Assembly (NCBI RefSeq): GCF_022340925.1
Contig: NZ_JAJDNA010000008.1
Span: forward strand, 1-64,000
Direction: 5' to 3'
DNA: 64,000 bases
DNA from: Thiocapsa sp.
GTDB lineage: Bacteria > Pseudomonadota > Gammaproteobacteria > Chromatiales > Chromatiaceae
Of this stretch, positions 53,168 through 64,000 are shown one piece after another. The position numbers and the translations under genes are program-made. The notes beneath the pieces are model-generated. The model did not search any database and was not told where the DNA came from. It saw only the letters and a list, made by a program, of their open reading frames with translations. Within the stretch, counting starts at the first letter, position 1, and each line of letters opens with the position of its first letter.

Positions 53168-53171
<4 letters not shown>
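51729..53171 (+). CDS. tldD: TldD-family metalloprotease subunit
   Basis: A 480-residue TldD-type protein. The zinc site is HESIGHPLELDRILGDE (H-E-x-x-x-H). The C-terminal half carries the conserved NINLEPGEGNLADLIAQV block. TldD and TldE form a heterodimeric protease acting on unfolded peptides, including modified peptide precursors. No RiPP precursor is evident nearby. It overlaps the TldE gene by 4 bases. Confidence 0.9.
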
Positions 53172-55934
<2,763 letters not shown>

Positions 55935-56422
55935 AAGCCTGTCTGGCTCCTTCCAGGTGCATTGCCCCAATGTTCAAGCCCGCGACGCGCTCTTGCGTCG
56001 ATTTGTGGAGGACGTGGGCGCCTGGCGTCCAACCGGGGCCTTCTTCACAGGTCAGCGTCGGAATTTAGGAGATCAAACAAATTACGCCAGGCGTACAGTG
56101 ATTGGCATTCGGTTGCCCTGGCATGTCGATCGAGGCACCCCCGTCTCGGCACAGCCGGCTCGACAACCCTAAGTCAGGCCGAAGAATGCCCTGCCGGCGC
56201 TTGCTCCGTGCCTCCTTGGAGACCGCGGAACAGCGGCTCTGAGATTCAATTGGGCGGGAGACGAAGGACCGCTTGGCAGGACTTGGCGGACCTTAGGTGA
56301 GACGCTATGTTGGCCTGCCCAAACCGGCCGATGCAAGGGCAAGGTTCTGGGAATCTTACTTTCCCAGAGTCGCCTGTCCTGGACCGCGAGCGGTGTTGAG
56401 TGGGCGTGATAAAGGTTTGCTG
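55935..56422. other. Intergenic stretch downstream of gdhA, nothing recognised
   Basis: 488 bases between convergent genes. Local GC is lower than in the neighbouring genes around 56040-56110. Short frames on both strands show no known protein. No clear terminator, RNA gene or mobile-element ends seen. Confidence 0.5.
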
Positions 56423-57271
56423 CTATTGGAGAAATTGCATATTGAACCCGGCGAAGATCTGCCAATCGGGCTGACCCGGGCCTCTGTACGCGACCGACGC
56501 CTGGGGCTCGACGAAGACGTTGAAGACGGTCTTGTCCCGCTTGATGACCTGGCCGATACCTAGACCTAAGGGCATGCTGTAGGCGTCGTTCTCGAAGTTG
56601 TAGACCCAGATGGGCGCCGAGCGCAGATAGAGGCCCTTGCCGAGCTGGTAGAAGGCAAAGGGTTGGAAGGCGCCGGCATTGACGTCGGCGCGGTCGTCGC
56701 TGCCGGCGAAGCTGCCCTGCCAGGTCAACAGATAACCGTACTGTAACCGCTTCGACCGACCGTCGAAGAGGACATTGGCGAAGCCCGCGGACCACTTCTC
56801 GGAGCCGAGCCGCTCGTCCGGGGCGGTCGGCGCGGTGATCTGGGGACCGAAGCCGAAGCTCACCGCCGGGTTACCGGTATCGAAGAGATAGGCGGCGAAG
56901 ACGTTCAGGTCACCGATGCCGGTCGCGAGGTCACCGTTTCCGGCCACCGGGAAGGTGTTGACCGGCAGGGATGCGCGCATCAGCCAGTTGGTGCCCGCTA
57001 GCGTGAAGGGCTTGGCGAAGCGCACCCAGAACTGGTTGCCGTCCTTGTCGGTGTCGGTGATCCGGCCGATGTAATAGTCCTGGAAGTTCAGCGCCGTCAT
57101 GTTGGCCAAGGGGTTGTTGGCCTGGGCAGCGGCATCGCCGCCACCCTCGGCCCCGGCCGCGGACCCGGTCAGTGCGACGGCGAGCAGGATGCCCGCCGTG
57201 AGACGCGGCAGTATCCCTGCCGTGCCGGGCGCAGAATGTGAGGCTGTCTGGCGGACTTGACGCTCGAGCAT
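56423..57271 (-). CDS. Outer-membrane transporter-like protein (MetA-pathway/SphA type)
   Basis: A 282-residue protein with a signal peptide ([14 protein letters not shown], cleaved near residue 41) and a beta-barrel-like body ending in an aromatic (FNMQFLQ). The family pattern [20 protein letters not shown] is followed by [13 protein letters not shown] and [20 protein letters not shown]. Members are thought to pass hydrophobic compounds. It is 92 bases downstream of the arylsulfatase gene, all on the minus strand. The fragment at 1-249 belongs to the same type. Confidence 0.78.
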   Translation of the reverse strand: MLERQVRQTASHSAPGTAGILPRLTAGILLAVALTGSAAGAEGGGDAAAQANNPLANMTALNFQDYYIGRITDTDKDGNQFWVRFAKPFTLAGTNWLMRASLPVNTFPVAGNGDLATGIGDLNVFAAYLFDTGNPAVSFGFGPQITAPTAPDERLGSEKWSAGFANVLFDGRSKRLQYGYLLTWQGSFAGSDDRADVNAGAFQPFAFYQLGKGLYLRSAPIWVYNFENDAYSMPLGLGIGQVIKRDKTVFNVFVEPQASVAYRGPGQPDWQIFAGFNMQFLQ

Positions 57272-57362
57272 TACGAATACCTGTCGCTTGCGACGAATTT
57301 CGAACGAGTCCCGCCGGTACCCTGGGCGCCGGTCGGGGCTCGCGAGCAGGGATTGCTGTCCC

Positions 57363-59039
57363 TTAGTTACCGGTCGGCACGGGGATGCTGACGCCGTCTT
57401 TCTCCAGCTCGTCCCGCACCCACTGGAAGCGCTGGTACTGCGTGAGCGTGATTGGACCCGAGTAGCTCTCGCTCTGCAGCTTGCGCGGCGGATACTGCAC
57501 GTAGGTCTTCATCAGGTCCTTGATCGCCTCGCTGATGGTGACCATGGTCCAGGTGCGCTCGGTGTAGTTGTTCATGAAGATGTCATAGCGCTCCTGCGGA
57601 TCGGCCCAGAGGTCGAAGACCTGAGGTACGGTGGCGACGTACTTCTCCGCGCCCTTCCAGCCGACGTTGCTGTCGACCGCGAGGCCGCCGGTGGCCTGGC
57701 CATCGTCGCCGCGCAGATTGAAGACGGCCTTGTAGTTGCCCACGCGCGCCGCGCCGGGGGTGAGCTCGTTCTCGGTGAAGTAGAACCACGAGGTACGCGG
57801 ATCCTTGCCGGTTCCGAACAGCACCGGCGAGATGTCGTAGCTGTCGAAGATGATCGGCTGGCCTTCGCGGTCCTTCTCAGGCAGCTTGATCCCCGCCACC
57901 GAGGAGAAGGTGGCCATCAGGTCCAGACCGCCGACGATGTCGTGGTTGCGCGCACCGGCCTTGATCTTGCCAGGCCAGACTGCGATCGCCGGCACCCGGT
58001 TGCCGCCCTCGCGCACCGTCCCCTTGGTGCCGCGGAAGGGGGTGTACCCCGCATCCGGATAGACGTCCTGCCAAGCACCGTTGTCGGTGGTGTAGAAAAC
58101 CAGGGTGTTGTTGTCCAGACCCAACTCCTTGAGCTTGTCCATGATGTGCCCGACGCGGGTGTCGAGCTCGACGATCGAGTCGGCATACTTGCTCTTGGAC
58201 AGCGACTTGTGCTCGTACTGGGGCGCCGGCATGTTCGGCTGGTGAACCTTCATGAAATTGACGTTGATGAAGAACGGCGTGCTGGGATCCTTCGCCGCCG
58301 TCTCGAGAAACTCGATCGCCGCCTTCTCCACGTAGCCGTCGAAGAAGGGGATGCCGACGACGCCATTGGGATAATTCACGCCGTGGAGCGTGACGTTCTC
58401 ATTGGGCTTATCGACGTACTGCCCATTGATCTTGAAGTCTTCGGTCGCCTTCTCGCCCGCCTTGCCCGACAGCGAGCCGATCGTCACCTTCTCGAACATG
58501 GCCCGCAGCTCGGGATCCATGTCGGGGAACCACGTCGGGTCGGCGTAGGTGTAGGCGTTCAGGTGATACAGGCCCACGTACTTCATCTCGTCGTAGCCCT
58601 GGGCGTTGGGCAGGGCGTAGTCGGCCTCGCCGAGGTGCCACTTGCCGGTAAAGTAGGTCTGGTAGCCGGCCTGCTTGAGAACGGAGCCCAGGGTCCATTC
58701 CGCCTTCGGAAGCCCGCCGCCCTGGCCCTGGAAGGCCACCGTGGTCATGCCGCTACGGTTGGGGATTCGGCCCGTCTGCATGGCCGCGCGACCCGGGGTG
58801 CAGCTCGGCTGGGCATAGAAGTCGAAGAAGGTCATCCCCTCGTCTGCCATCTTGTCGAGATTGGGCGTGGGCATGCCGCGCCCCTCACCGCCGCCATAGA
58901 CGCCGATGTCACCGTAACCGTGGTCATCGGCCACGATCAGGAGGATGTTGGGCTTCGCGTCGGCCAGCGCGAAGCCCGGGGCGGTGGCCACCAGGAGTGT
59001 GGCGAACGCCCCCGAGGCCAAGATTGTGCTTCTGCTCAT
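57363..59039 (-). CDS. Secreted arylsulfatase with a formylglycine site
   Basis: A 558-residue sulfatase with a signal peptide ([20 protein letters not shown]). The metal site is [16 protein letters not shown]; the formylglycine motif C-x-P-x-R is [15 protein letters not shown], with Cys to be oxidised. [11 protein letters not shown] and TTDNGAWQD complete the active site. It hydrolyses sulfate esters outside the cytoplasm. It is followed by the outer-membrane gene and preceded by a secreted HAD phosphatase. No formylglycine-generating enzyme is in the window. Confidence 0.92.
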   Translation of the reverse strand: MSRSTILASGAFATLLVATAPGFALADAKPNILLIVADDHGYGDIGVYGGGEGRGMPTPNLDKMADEGMTFFDFYAQPSCTPGRAAMQTGRIPNRSGMTTVAFQGQGGGLPKAEWTLGSVLKQAGYQTYFTGKWHLGEADYALPNAQGYDEMKYVGLYHLNAYTYADPTWFPDMDPELRAMFEKVTIGSLSGKAGEKATEDFKINGQYVDKPNENVTLHGVNYPNGVVGIPFFDGYVEKAAIEFLETAAKDPSTPFFINVNFMKVHQPNMPAPQYEHKSLSKSKYADSIVELDTRVGHIMDKLKELGLDNNTLVFYTTDNGAWQDVYPDAGYTPFRGTKGTVREGGNRVPAIAVWPGKIKAGARNHDIVGGLDLMATFSSVAGIKLPEKDREGQPIIFDSYDISPVLFGTGKDPRTSWFYFTENELTPGAARVGNYKAVFNLRGDDGQATGGLAVDSNVGWKGAEKYVATVPQVFDLWADPQERYDIFMNNYTERTWTMVTISEAIKDLMKTYVQYPPRKLQSESYSGPITLTQYQRFQWVRDELEKDGVSIPVPTGN

Positions 59040-59109
59040 ATCGATCTCCGGGTTGATGGAATGGCTCTTCGGAAACCAGTGAGCTGTCTCTGTGCGGAGC
59101 AGCCCTTTC

Positions 59110-60132
59110 TTACTTGTCGAAGGCGAAGACCCGCGCCCAGTCGTTCTTCATGCTGATCACGACCCAGCCCTTTTGTTTGGCCTCTGCCATGAGGGATTCC
59201 GGGAAGGTGCCGAACTTGGTGTCCGGCAGGCCGTTTGCCGGACCATAGGCATACTCGCGCTCGGCGTCGTCGTGGAAGACCAGCATCATCAGACGTCGGC
59301 CGCTCCCGGCGCCCGTCCACTCCAGCATCTCACGGTCTCCGGCGGAGTTGCCGAAGGCGGCGATCGGCCGCCGGCCGATGAACCTGTTGATGCCGACCGG
59401 CTTGCCGGTCTTGTCGTCGATGAAGTCGATCTTTGGCAGGCGGATCAGCTCCGGCTTGCCGTCCCTGATCTCGTATTGGGTCTCGATGCTGGAGCCGATC
59501 ACCTGCTCGGGTGGCACCCCGTAGACCGGTTCTGACATCGGCCGCATGAACTCGATGCCGCCGCCGGAGACAATATAGGTCTTGAAATCGTTGGCGCGCA
59601 GATACGCGAGGAGCTCGAGCATCGGCTTGAAGGTCAGCTCGGTATAGGGCCGTTTGAAGCGCGGATGGCGCGCCTCTGCGAGCCAGTCCTTCACGACCGC
59701 CTCGAACTCAGCGGTGCTCATCCCGGCATGGGTGGCCATGACCAACTCGACCAGACCCTTCTCGCCTGCCGCCCCCAGGGCCTCGAGGTCGCTGTCGAGC
59801 ACGGCGCTGAAGGGCTGCGTGTCCGTCCACTCCGGGTGCTGGGGCGCCAGCGCCTTCACCCGGTCCAGCGCGAAGGCGAGCTGGGTGTACATCGGGTGCT
59901 CGGTCCACAGGGTCCCATCGTTGTCGAAGGTGGCGATGCGCTCCTCGGGCGGCACGAAGTCAGGACTCGTCTCGTTGGTGGTGGCGTGCACGAACTGGAG
60001 GATGGCCTGTTTGGCAGGCCCGTCCTTCCAAGAGGGCAGAGGTTCCGTCTCGGCCATGGCCCGGGCACCGAATGCGAGACTCGCGGCGAAGGCGAGCACG
60101 GAGGTGAGGAAGAGGCGTCGAGGGGATCTCAT
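59110..60132 (-). CDS. Secreted HAD-family phosphatase
   Basis: A 340-residue protein with a twin-Arg-like start (MRSPRRLFLTSVLAFAASLA) and a HAD core. Motif I is ATFDNDGTLW (D-x-D-G-T), motif II is YIVSGGGIEF, and motif IV is AFGNSAGDREML. Substrate unknown; phosphoserine-phosphatase-like. It lies 70 bases upstream of the arylsulfatase gene on the same strand, so the three exported proteins may form an operon. Confidence 0.88.
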   Translation of the reverse strand: MRSPRRLFLTSVLAFAASLAFGARAMAETEPLPSWKDGPAKQAILQFVHATTNETSPDFVPPEERIATFDNDGTLWTEHPMYTQLAFALDRVKALAPQHPEWTDTQPFSAVLDSDLEALGAAGEKGLVELVMATHAGMSTAEFEAVVKDWLAEARHPRFKRPYTELTFKPMLELLAYLRANDFKTYIVSGGGIEFMRPMSEPVYGVPPEQVIGSSIETQYEIRDGKPELIRLPKIDFIDDKTGKPVGINRFIGRRPIAAFGNSAGDREMLEWTGAGSGRRLMMLVFHDDAEREYAYGPANGLPDTKFGTFPESLMAEAKQKGWVVISMKNDWARVFAFDK

Positions 60133-60310
60133 GGCAGGTCCTCTGAAACACGCGGGAAGATTCGGTTTGGGTGAGGCGAATCGCCGGTCGGGCGAGAAGC
60201 TGACAGGCCGTTACGCCCGGCCCGCTCGAAACGGATCCGCGGTTCGAGGGCTCGTGCCGGGACCCGCGCTCGGGCCCCCGGCTGATCCTAGTCAGAGGCA
60301 GCGGACAGGC

Positions 60311-60571
60311 CTATCGCCGCAGCGCGGGTTGGACCTGCCGGAATCTCCATCGGTCAAACCAGAGGGCGATCGTCGTACGCCCCAGCAGGTCCGCGATCAG
60401 GAACGCGGCTGCGATCCCTGTCATGGACTTCAAATCCGGGAAGACATCGCTCATTCGGTTCCACGGCAGGCCGAGCGGGATGAGAAAAACCCCCGAGATG
60501 GGATCGGCTTCCGAGTATCCGGAGCGCAGCACCTCTCCGCCCCGTGAATCCGGTCCGTCAGGTAATATCAT
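60311..60571 (-). CDS. Small membrane protein, unknown
   Basis: An 86-residue frame from ATG 60571, 15 bases after the stop of the large gene upstream, so likely co-transcribed. Two hydrophobic parts (ISGVFLIPLGLPWN, GIAAAFLIADLLGRTTIAL) resemble small hypothetical membrane proteins. The N-terminal 20 residues look less natural, so a 5' frameshift is possible. Confidence 0.45.
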   Translation of the reverse strand: MILPDGPDSRGGEVLRSGYSEADPISGVFLIPLGLPWNRMSDVFPDLKSMTGIAAAFLIADLLGRTTIALWFDRWRFRQVQPALRR

Positions 60572-60586
60572 CCGATCGCGCAGCCG

Positions 60587-63373
60587 TCAATGGCGGCCTG
60601 CCCACCCGCGAGGGTCGAGGTGGCCCCGACCATCGCGGCGTGCATCATCGATGCTGCAGCCAAACCTAAGGCGCTTTCTTGCCTCCCCCGGACGGAACTC
60701 GCTGCTAACCGGACCTTCGAGCGGCCCTTCCGCCTGATAGCAGACCAGCCGCTGAGACAAGACATCCGCGACGACGCGCAGCCCGGTGTCACGGACGTCG
60801 AAGAGGCTGAGGGTCGCCGCGACGGACACATCCGGGGGATCGTCCGGATCGAGTGGAAGGGGCGTCGGCTGCGGACGAGCGTCGTTGAGCCATTCGGGGC
60901 GGTATTCCGCATCGCCGGCGTACGGAAAAAGGGCGACATACGCGGTCCGGAATTCGACAAGATCCTGGAAAAAGTGAGACCCGAACGAAAGATCCGGGAC
61001 CATGCCTTCCCCAAGGTCAGCCACCTCGACGATGACCGCGACCCGATCGATGTCCGCGAATCGGACCGGCACACCCAGCTCGGGCGTGGTCGTGCCCCAG
61101 CGCCCGGGGCCTACAAGGAGCGTGGGGCATGCGTCACGGTTGGCGGTTCGGCGATTGAGGCGGCCGACCAGGCGCGCCACGGCGAACTTCTGCACGCTGG
61201 ACAGGGCACGATAACGTGCGCCGTCGACATGGATGACCCGGGCGATCGGCTGGTCGATATTGCCACCCATGAAGTGCCCCTCGGTCGCGAAAAACACGCG
61301 ATGGCTTGGGATCTCGACCGGGATCTCGACGCGCGGACTCAGGCCGAGGGTCTGAAGCGGACGGCATTGGACGAGGCTGAACGAGGGTGTGCCGTCTGCC
61401 GCGAGATGCAGGGTGAACTCGATGTCGACGGGATAGGCGTAGGCCGCTTCCAGGGCCTGGAGGAGACGCCGCGCCAGCGGCACGAAAGGGGTGTGGCGCA
61501 AGAGCGGCGTGAAGGTCAGGCGCCAGACTGCCTCTCCACCGGCGCGCTCGCGCGAGCGCTGGGTGGCCTCTTGATCGAGCTCGGCGCACCATCGCAGGGG
61601 CGGCGTCGTGCTGGTGACCAGTTGGGCAAGTGGAAGCGTTATCCGGCGGTTGTCGCAGACGTCGAGGACATCGACGTCGTGCTGCGAGAAGCGGATCGCG
61701 TCATCAGGATCCCGGAAGGGGCGCCTGTGGGGTTGATCGAGTGCCACGACACAGGCGTAATCGCCCTGGATCCGGTCCACTGCCCGGGTGCCAAGGCCCA
61801 TCACCAGTCGCACCATGCCGGCCGCCGGATCCATGGTCTCGTCCCAGGCAAAGATGTTGCGCGAAACGCCCACACCCGCGATGTCAGGAAAATAATAGCG
61901 TCCATGGTAGCGCCCGCAGACGCGTTGCAGCAGCAAGGCCATGGGCTCCTCCATGTCGGCCAGCCCGCGCTGCTGCCGGTAGGCCAAGGCGTCAGCGCTC
62001 ATGGTGCTGGCAAAAACCCGGCAGATAGCGGCTTCCAGGTCGGCCAGCCGTTGCTCGGGTGGCCCTTGGTTGACGAGAAACAGGCTCTCGTACTTGCCTG
62101 CGAAGGCGTTTCCGAAGCTGTCCTCCAGCAGGCTGCTGGAACGCACCAGGATCGGATACTGTCCGAAGTAGTCAAGCGCGCGCGCCAACTCCAGGCGAAC
62201 CTCCTCCGGGAGCCGGCCCTGCCGCATGTCCTGATGCAGCGACCGTGCCTCGCGGAAATAACCGGGCTCGGTGCGTTGGCGCATGATTCGCGGCCACCAC
62301 CCGTTGTGGACCAGGTAGGAATAGTAGACATCGGAGCCAACGAAGAAGGAGTCGTGAGGCTCGAGGTGTCGCTGCCAGAGCTCCGGGTCGCTCTGCGTCA
62401 GGATCCGGCGTGCCAATAGCATCCCCACCGACTTGCCACCCAGATAGCCGCTCCCGATCATCCGGGCACGGATCTCGATCAGGTCCTTAAGGTCCAGATA
62501 GCGGCGGGCGAGCGCGATGATCCGCTCGTCACGGCTGATCAAGACCTGGCAGAGCCGCTCCTGGACTTCGCGACTTCGCTCGACGTCAGCGTCTTGGCTC
62601 GCGACCTCGGCCGCCTCCAGGAAGAGTCGGTCCCAGTAATCGAGTTGCCGTCGCGCCGCCTCGCCCGAGTGACGTTCGAGTTGGGCCTGCAGTCGGGTGG
62701 CATCGCTGCTGTCGACCACCGGTTGGAAGGTCTCGCCCTGCTGGATGTGGGGCAGGAACATGGTCGGCGACTGGCGCCCCCAGACCTTGACGGGCTGAAC
62801 GTAGCAGGCGTGGTCGGTGCGGCGGACGTCGATGAGGACTTGAGTGGTCTCTCTGATGCGCGCCATGGTTGTAAAGCAATGGCTGCGCGAGAGCAGCCCA
62901 AAGTAGGCGACGGTGTCGAGTTGGCAGAGCGCGGGACAGATGACCTGAAAGAGGTTGCCGACCATCAGATCCGTGGCCCAGAGGGAGAGGAGATCGGAGA
63001 GGCAGTCGAAAACGTAGAAGGCGCCGCGCCCATGCTCGGTGATCAACCGATAGACGTGGCGGGTGAAGGCCTCGAAGCCCCGCAGCGCATCGATTGGGAC
63101 CACCTGGATCCCGCGACCGGGGTTCACCAGTGGCGGATGCCGCCCGAAACGCAGGTAGATGATGGAGCGATCACGGGCCACTGCGTGTTTGACGAATGGC
63201 CCGACGAAGCGGCGATAATCGCCGACCTCGTCGATCCTCCAGACCACGTTGTCGCCGGCACGCAGATCGTCGAGCACGACGTCGAGGCCGCGCAATCCGG
63301 TGGAGACCCGCTCCGCATCGGGTGGATCCGTCATTTCGGCGACACTCGCCGATGCCGACGCAGGCTGGGCCAC
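60587..63373 (-). CDS. Fusion of a KaiC/RecA-like domain with a PEP-synthase-type ATP-binding domain
   Basis: A 928-residue protein. Residues about 20-220 resemble KaiC/RecA-like ATPases: STGLRGLDVVLDDLRAGDNV, RSIIYLRF and Walker-B-like GAFYVFDCLSDLLSLW. The P-loop is degenerate (VWRIDEVGDY instead of GxxGxGKT). From about 300 a pyruvate/PEP-binding ATP-grasp domain follows: IGSGYLGGKSVGMLLARRIL, YPILVRSSSLLEDSFGNAFA, GKYESLFLVN. No phospho-His swivel or PEP-barrel domain is present, so it cannot be a full PEP synthase. GTG 63373 and ATG 63334 are both possible starts. Function unknown. Confidence 0.78.
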   Translation of the reverse strand: MAQPASASASVAEMTDPPDAERVSTGLRGLDVVLDDLRAGDNVVWRIDEVGDYRRFVGPFVKHAVARDRSIIYLRFGRHPPLVNPGRGIQVVPIDALRGFEAFTRHVYRLITEHGRGAFYVFDCLSDLLSLWATDLMVGNLFQVICPALCQLDTVAYFGLLSRSHCFTTMARIRETTQVLIDVRRTDHACYVQPVKVWGRQSPTMFLPHIQQGETFQPVVDSSDATRLQAQLERHSGEAARRQLDYWDRLFLEAAEVASQDADVERSREVQERLCQVLISRDERIIALARRYLDLKDLIEIRARMIGSGYLGGKSVGMLLARRILTQSDPELWQRHLEPHDSFFVGSDVYYSYLVHNGWWPRIMRQRTEPGYFREARSLHQDMRQGRLPEEVRLELARALDYFGQYPILVRSSSLLEDSFGNAFAGKYESLFLVNQGPPEQRLADLEAAICRVFASTMSADALAYRQQRGLADMEEPMALLLQRVCGRYHGRYYFPDIAGVGVSRNIFAWDETMDPAAGMVRLVMGLGTRAVDRIQGDYACVVALDQPHRRPFRDPDDAIRFSQHDVDVLDVCDNRRITLPLAQLVTSTTPPLRWCAELDQEATQRSRERAGGEAVWRLTFTPLLRHTPFVPLARRLLQALEAAYAYPVDIEFTLHLAADGTPSFSLVQCRPLQTLGLSPRVEIPVEIPSHRVFFATEGHFMGGNIDQPIARVIHVDGARYRALSSVQKFAVARLVGRLNRRTANRDACPTLLVGPGRWGTTTPELGVPVRFADIDRVAVIVEVADLGEGMVPDLSFGSHFFQDLVEFRTAYVALFPYAGDAEYRPEWLNDARPQPTPLPLDPDDPPDVSVAATLSLFDVRDTGLRVVADVLSQRLVCYQAEGPLEGPVSSEFRPGEARKRLRFGCSIDDARRDGRGHLDPRGWAGRH

Positions 63374-63477
63374 GCCCCGCTGTCGCTTCGTCGGCGGCTG
63401 ATGGTTGATGGATGGGCCCGGGACGGGCGCCGAATCTCCCGTTCCGGAGCCATCGGCTATCCTGACGAGCGGCCGAC

Positions 63478-64000
63478 TCAGCCCGTCGCGGCTTGATTGC
63501 GCGCCATCAGGATCACGTCATCGGCGATTGCGAGCAGCTCCGGGAAGCCCTTGGCCTCCCGGCCCACGACCACGTAACGCCCATCCACTGTGATCATGGG
63601 GACTGCATCGACGCGGTAGCGCTCCACAAGGGCCTCGCCGCGCTTGAGCTGGGTCTCGACCGCGAACGAATTGAAGAGGGATGCGAACGCGTCGGTGTCA
63701 ACGCCCTTGTCCGCCAGCCAGTCGAAGATTGCCTTTTCGGTGTAAAGACGGGCGCGGTCTCGATGGAGTGCCTCGAAGACGGCCTGATCAAGCCGATCCA
63801 GGTCACCACTGTAGTCCAGCGCGAAGTAGAGCCGGGCAAGATTTGCCCAGGCGGCACGGCCGAAGGAGACGGGGATTCGGCGGAAGCTGACGTCGTCGGG
63901 CAGATCGGCGGCCCAGCCCTTGATCGACGGGTTGAGGTCCATGCAATGCGGACATCCGTATGAGAAGAACTCGATGACGTCGATCTTGTCGGGATTGGTC
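63478..64000 (-). CDS. dsbA: DsbA-type thiol:disulfide oxidoreductase, N-terminus beyond the window
   Basis: The frame enters from the right edge: KIDVIEFFSYGCPHCMDLNP carries the C-P-H-C active site, then the helical insertion and the cis-Pro loop RYRVDAVPMITVDGRYVV. This is a thioredoxin-fold DsbA, which introduces disulfides into periplasmic proteins. The signal peptide lies outside the window. The internal ATG at 63942 falls after the active site and is not the start. It is read towards the KaiC-like fusion gene, 104 bases away. Confidence 0.9.
   Translation of the reverse strand, partial: TNPDKIDVIEFFSYGCPHCMDLNPSIKGWAADLPDDVSFRRIPVSFGRAAWANLARLYFALDYSGDLDRLDQAVFEALHRDRARLYTEKAIFDWLADKGVDTDAFASLFNSFAVETQLKRGEALVERYRVDAVPMITVDGRYVVVGREAKGFPELLAIADDVILMARNQAATG

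Noticed and set aside
57288-59156. 622-codon plus-strand frame
   Set aside because: Antisense to the arylsulfatase gene, whose catalytic motifs are intact on the other strand.
60590-62419. 609-codon plus-strand frame
   Set aside because: Mirror of the KaiC/PEP-synthase-like gene; no recognisable domain.

Overview
This window looks like a chromosome segment of a purple sulfur bacterium (Gammaproteobacteria, Chromatiaceae-like; Thiocapsa or Thiocystis would fit). That placement is inference. It rests on high GC, a green-type form I RuBisCO operon with cbbQ/cbbO and a divergent cbbR, molybdenum-nitrogenase accessory genes (nifV, nifW, nifZ, nifM), a DsrC-like protein, and Slp lipoproteins. I saw no rRNA, tRNA or CRISPR array.

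Layout. 1-3.6 kb: the 3' end of an outer-membrane protein gene, then a small decayed integrative element (replication initiator, excisionase-like HTH gene, integrase broken by a frameshift and a stop). 3.6-20.4 kb: housekeeping genes (tsaC, nuclease, nhaD, valS, ppdK, hypF, alr, trm112 with two slp lipoproteins, a hydrolase-membrane fusion). 20.6-28.5 kb: a nitrogen-fixation block. nifV-orf-nifW-nifZ-nifM lie on the minus strand, interrupted by a MITE-like element. They diverge from a 2-oxoacid:ferredoxin oxidoreductase (korA, korB), a ferritin-like gene and a small membrane protein gene. A hemerythrin-like gene faces nifM. 28.5-34 kb: a macro-domain relic, a GH100 invertase, ilvD, a hydrolase, and a small cysteine-containing gene behind a Fur-like box. 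34.2-38.1 kb: a cysteine-free DsrC-like fusion divergent from a LysR gene and its overlapping partner, a Gly/Tyr/Pro repeat protein, a DUF2177 gene and a 5'-truncated hydrolase relic. 38.1-45 kb: cbbL-cbbS-cbbQ-cbbO with divergent cbbR. 45-55.9 kb: dxs, a DUF945-like gene, an octaheme HAO-like cytochrome with a TPR partner behind two FNR-type boxes, a TldD/TldE pair and gdhA. 56.4-64 kb: outer-membrane protein, arylsulfatase, secreted HAD phosphatase, a KaiC-like/PEP-synthase-like fusion and a DsbA-type oxidoreductase running off the end.

How the genes fit together. RuBisCO and its CbbQO activase supply fixed carbon. PPDK, 2-oxoacid:ferredoxin oxidoreductase, ilvD, alr and gdhA sit around pyruvate, 2-oxoglutarate and amino-acid metabolism. 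The nif block makes homocitrate for FeMo-cofactor (NifV) and matures the Fe and MoFe proteins (NifM, NifW, NifZ). The adjacent KorAB could supply reduced ferredoxin, and the ferritin-like and hemerythrin-like proteins could protect against oxygen or peroxide; both ideas are inference. The HAO-like cytochrome with FNR-type sites suggests anaerobic handling of hydroxylamine, NO or nitrite. Several relics and a short repeat family show past insertion and decay.
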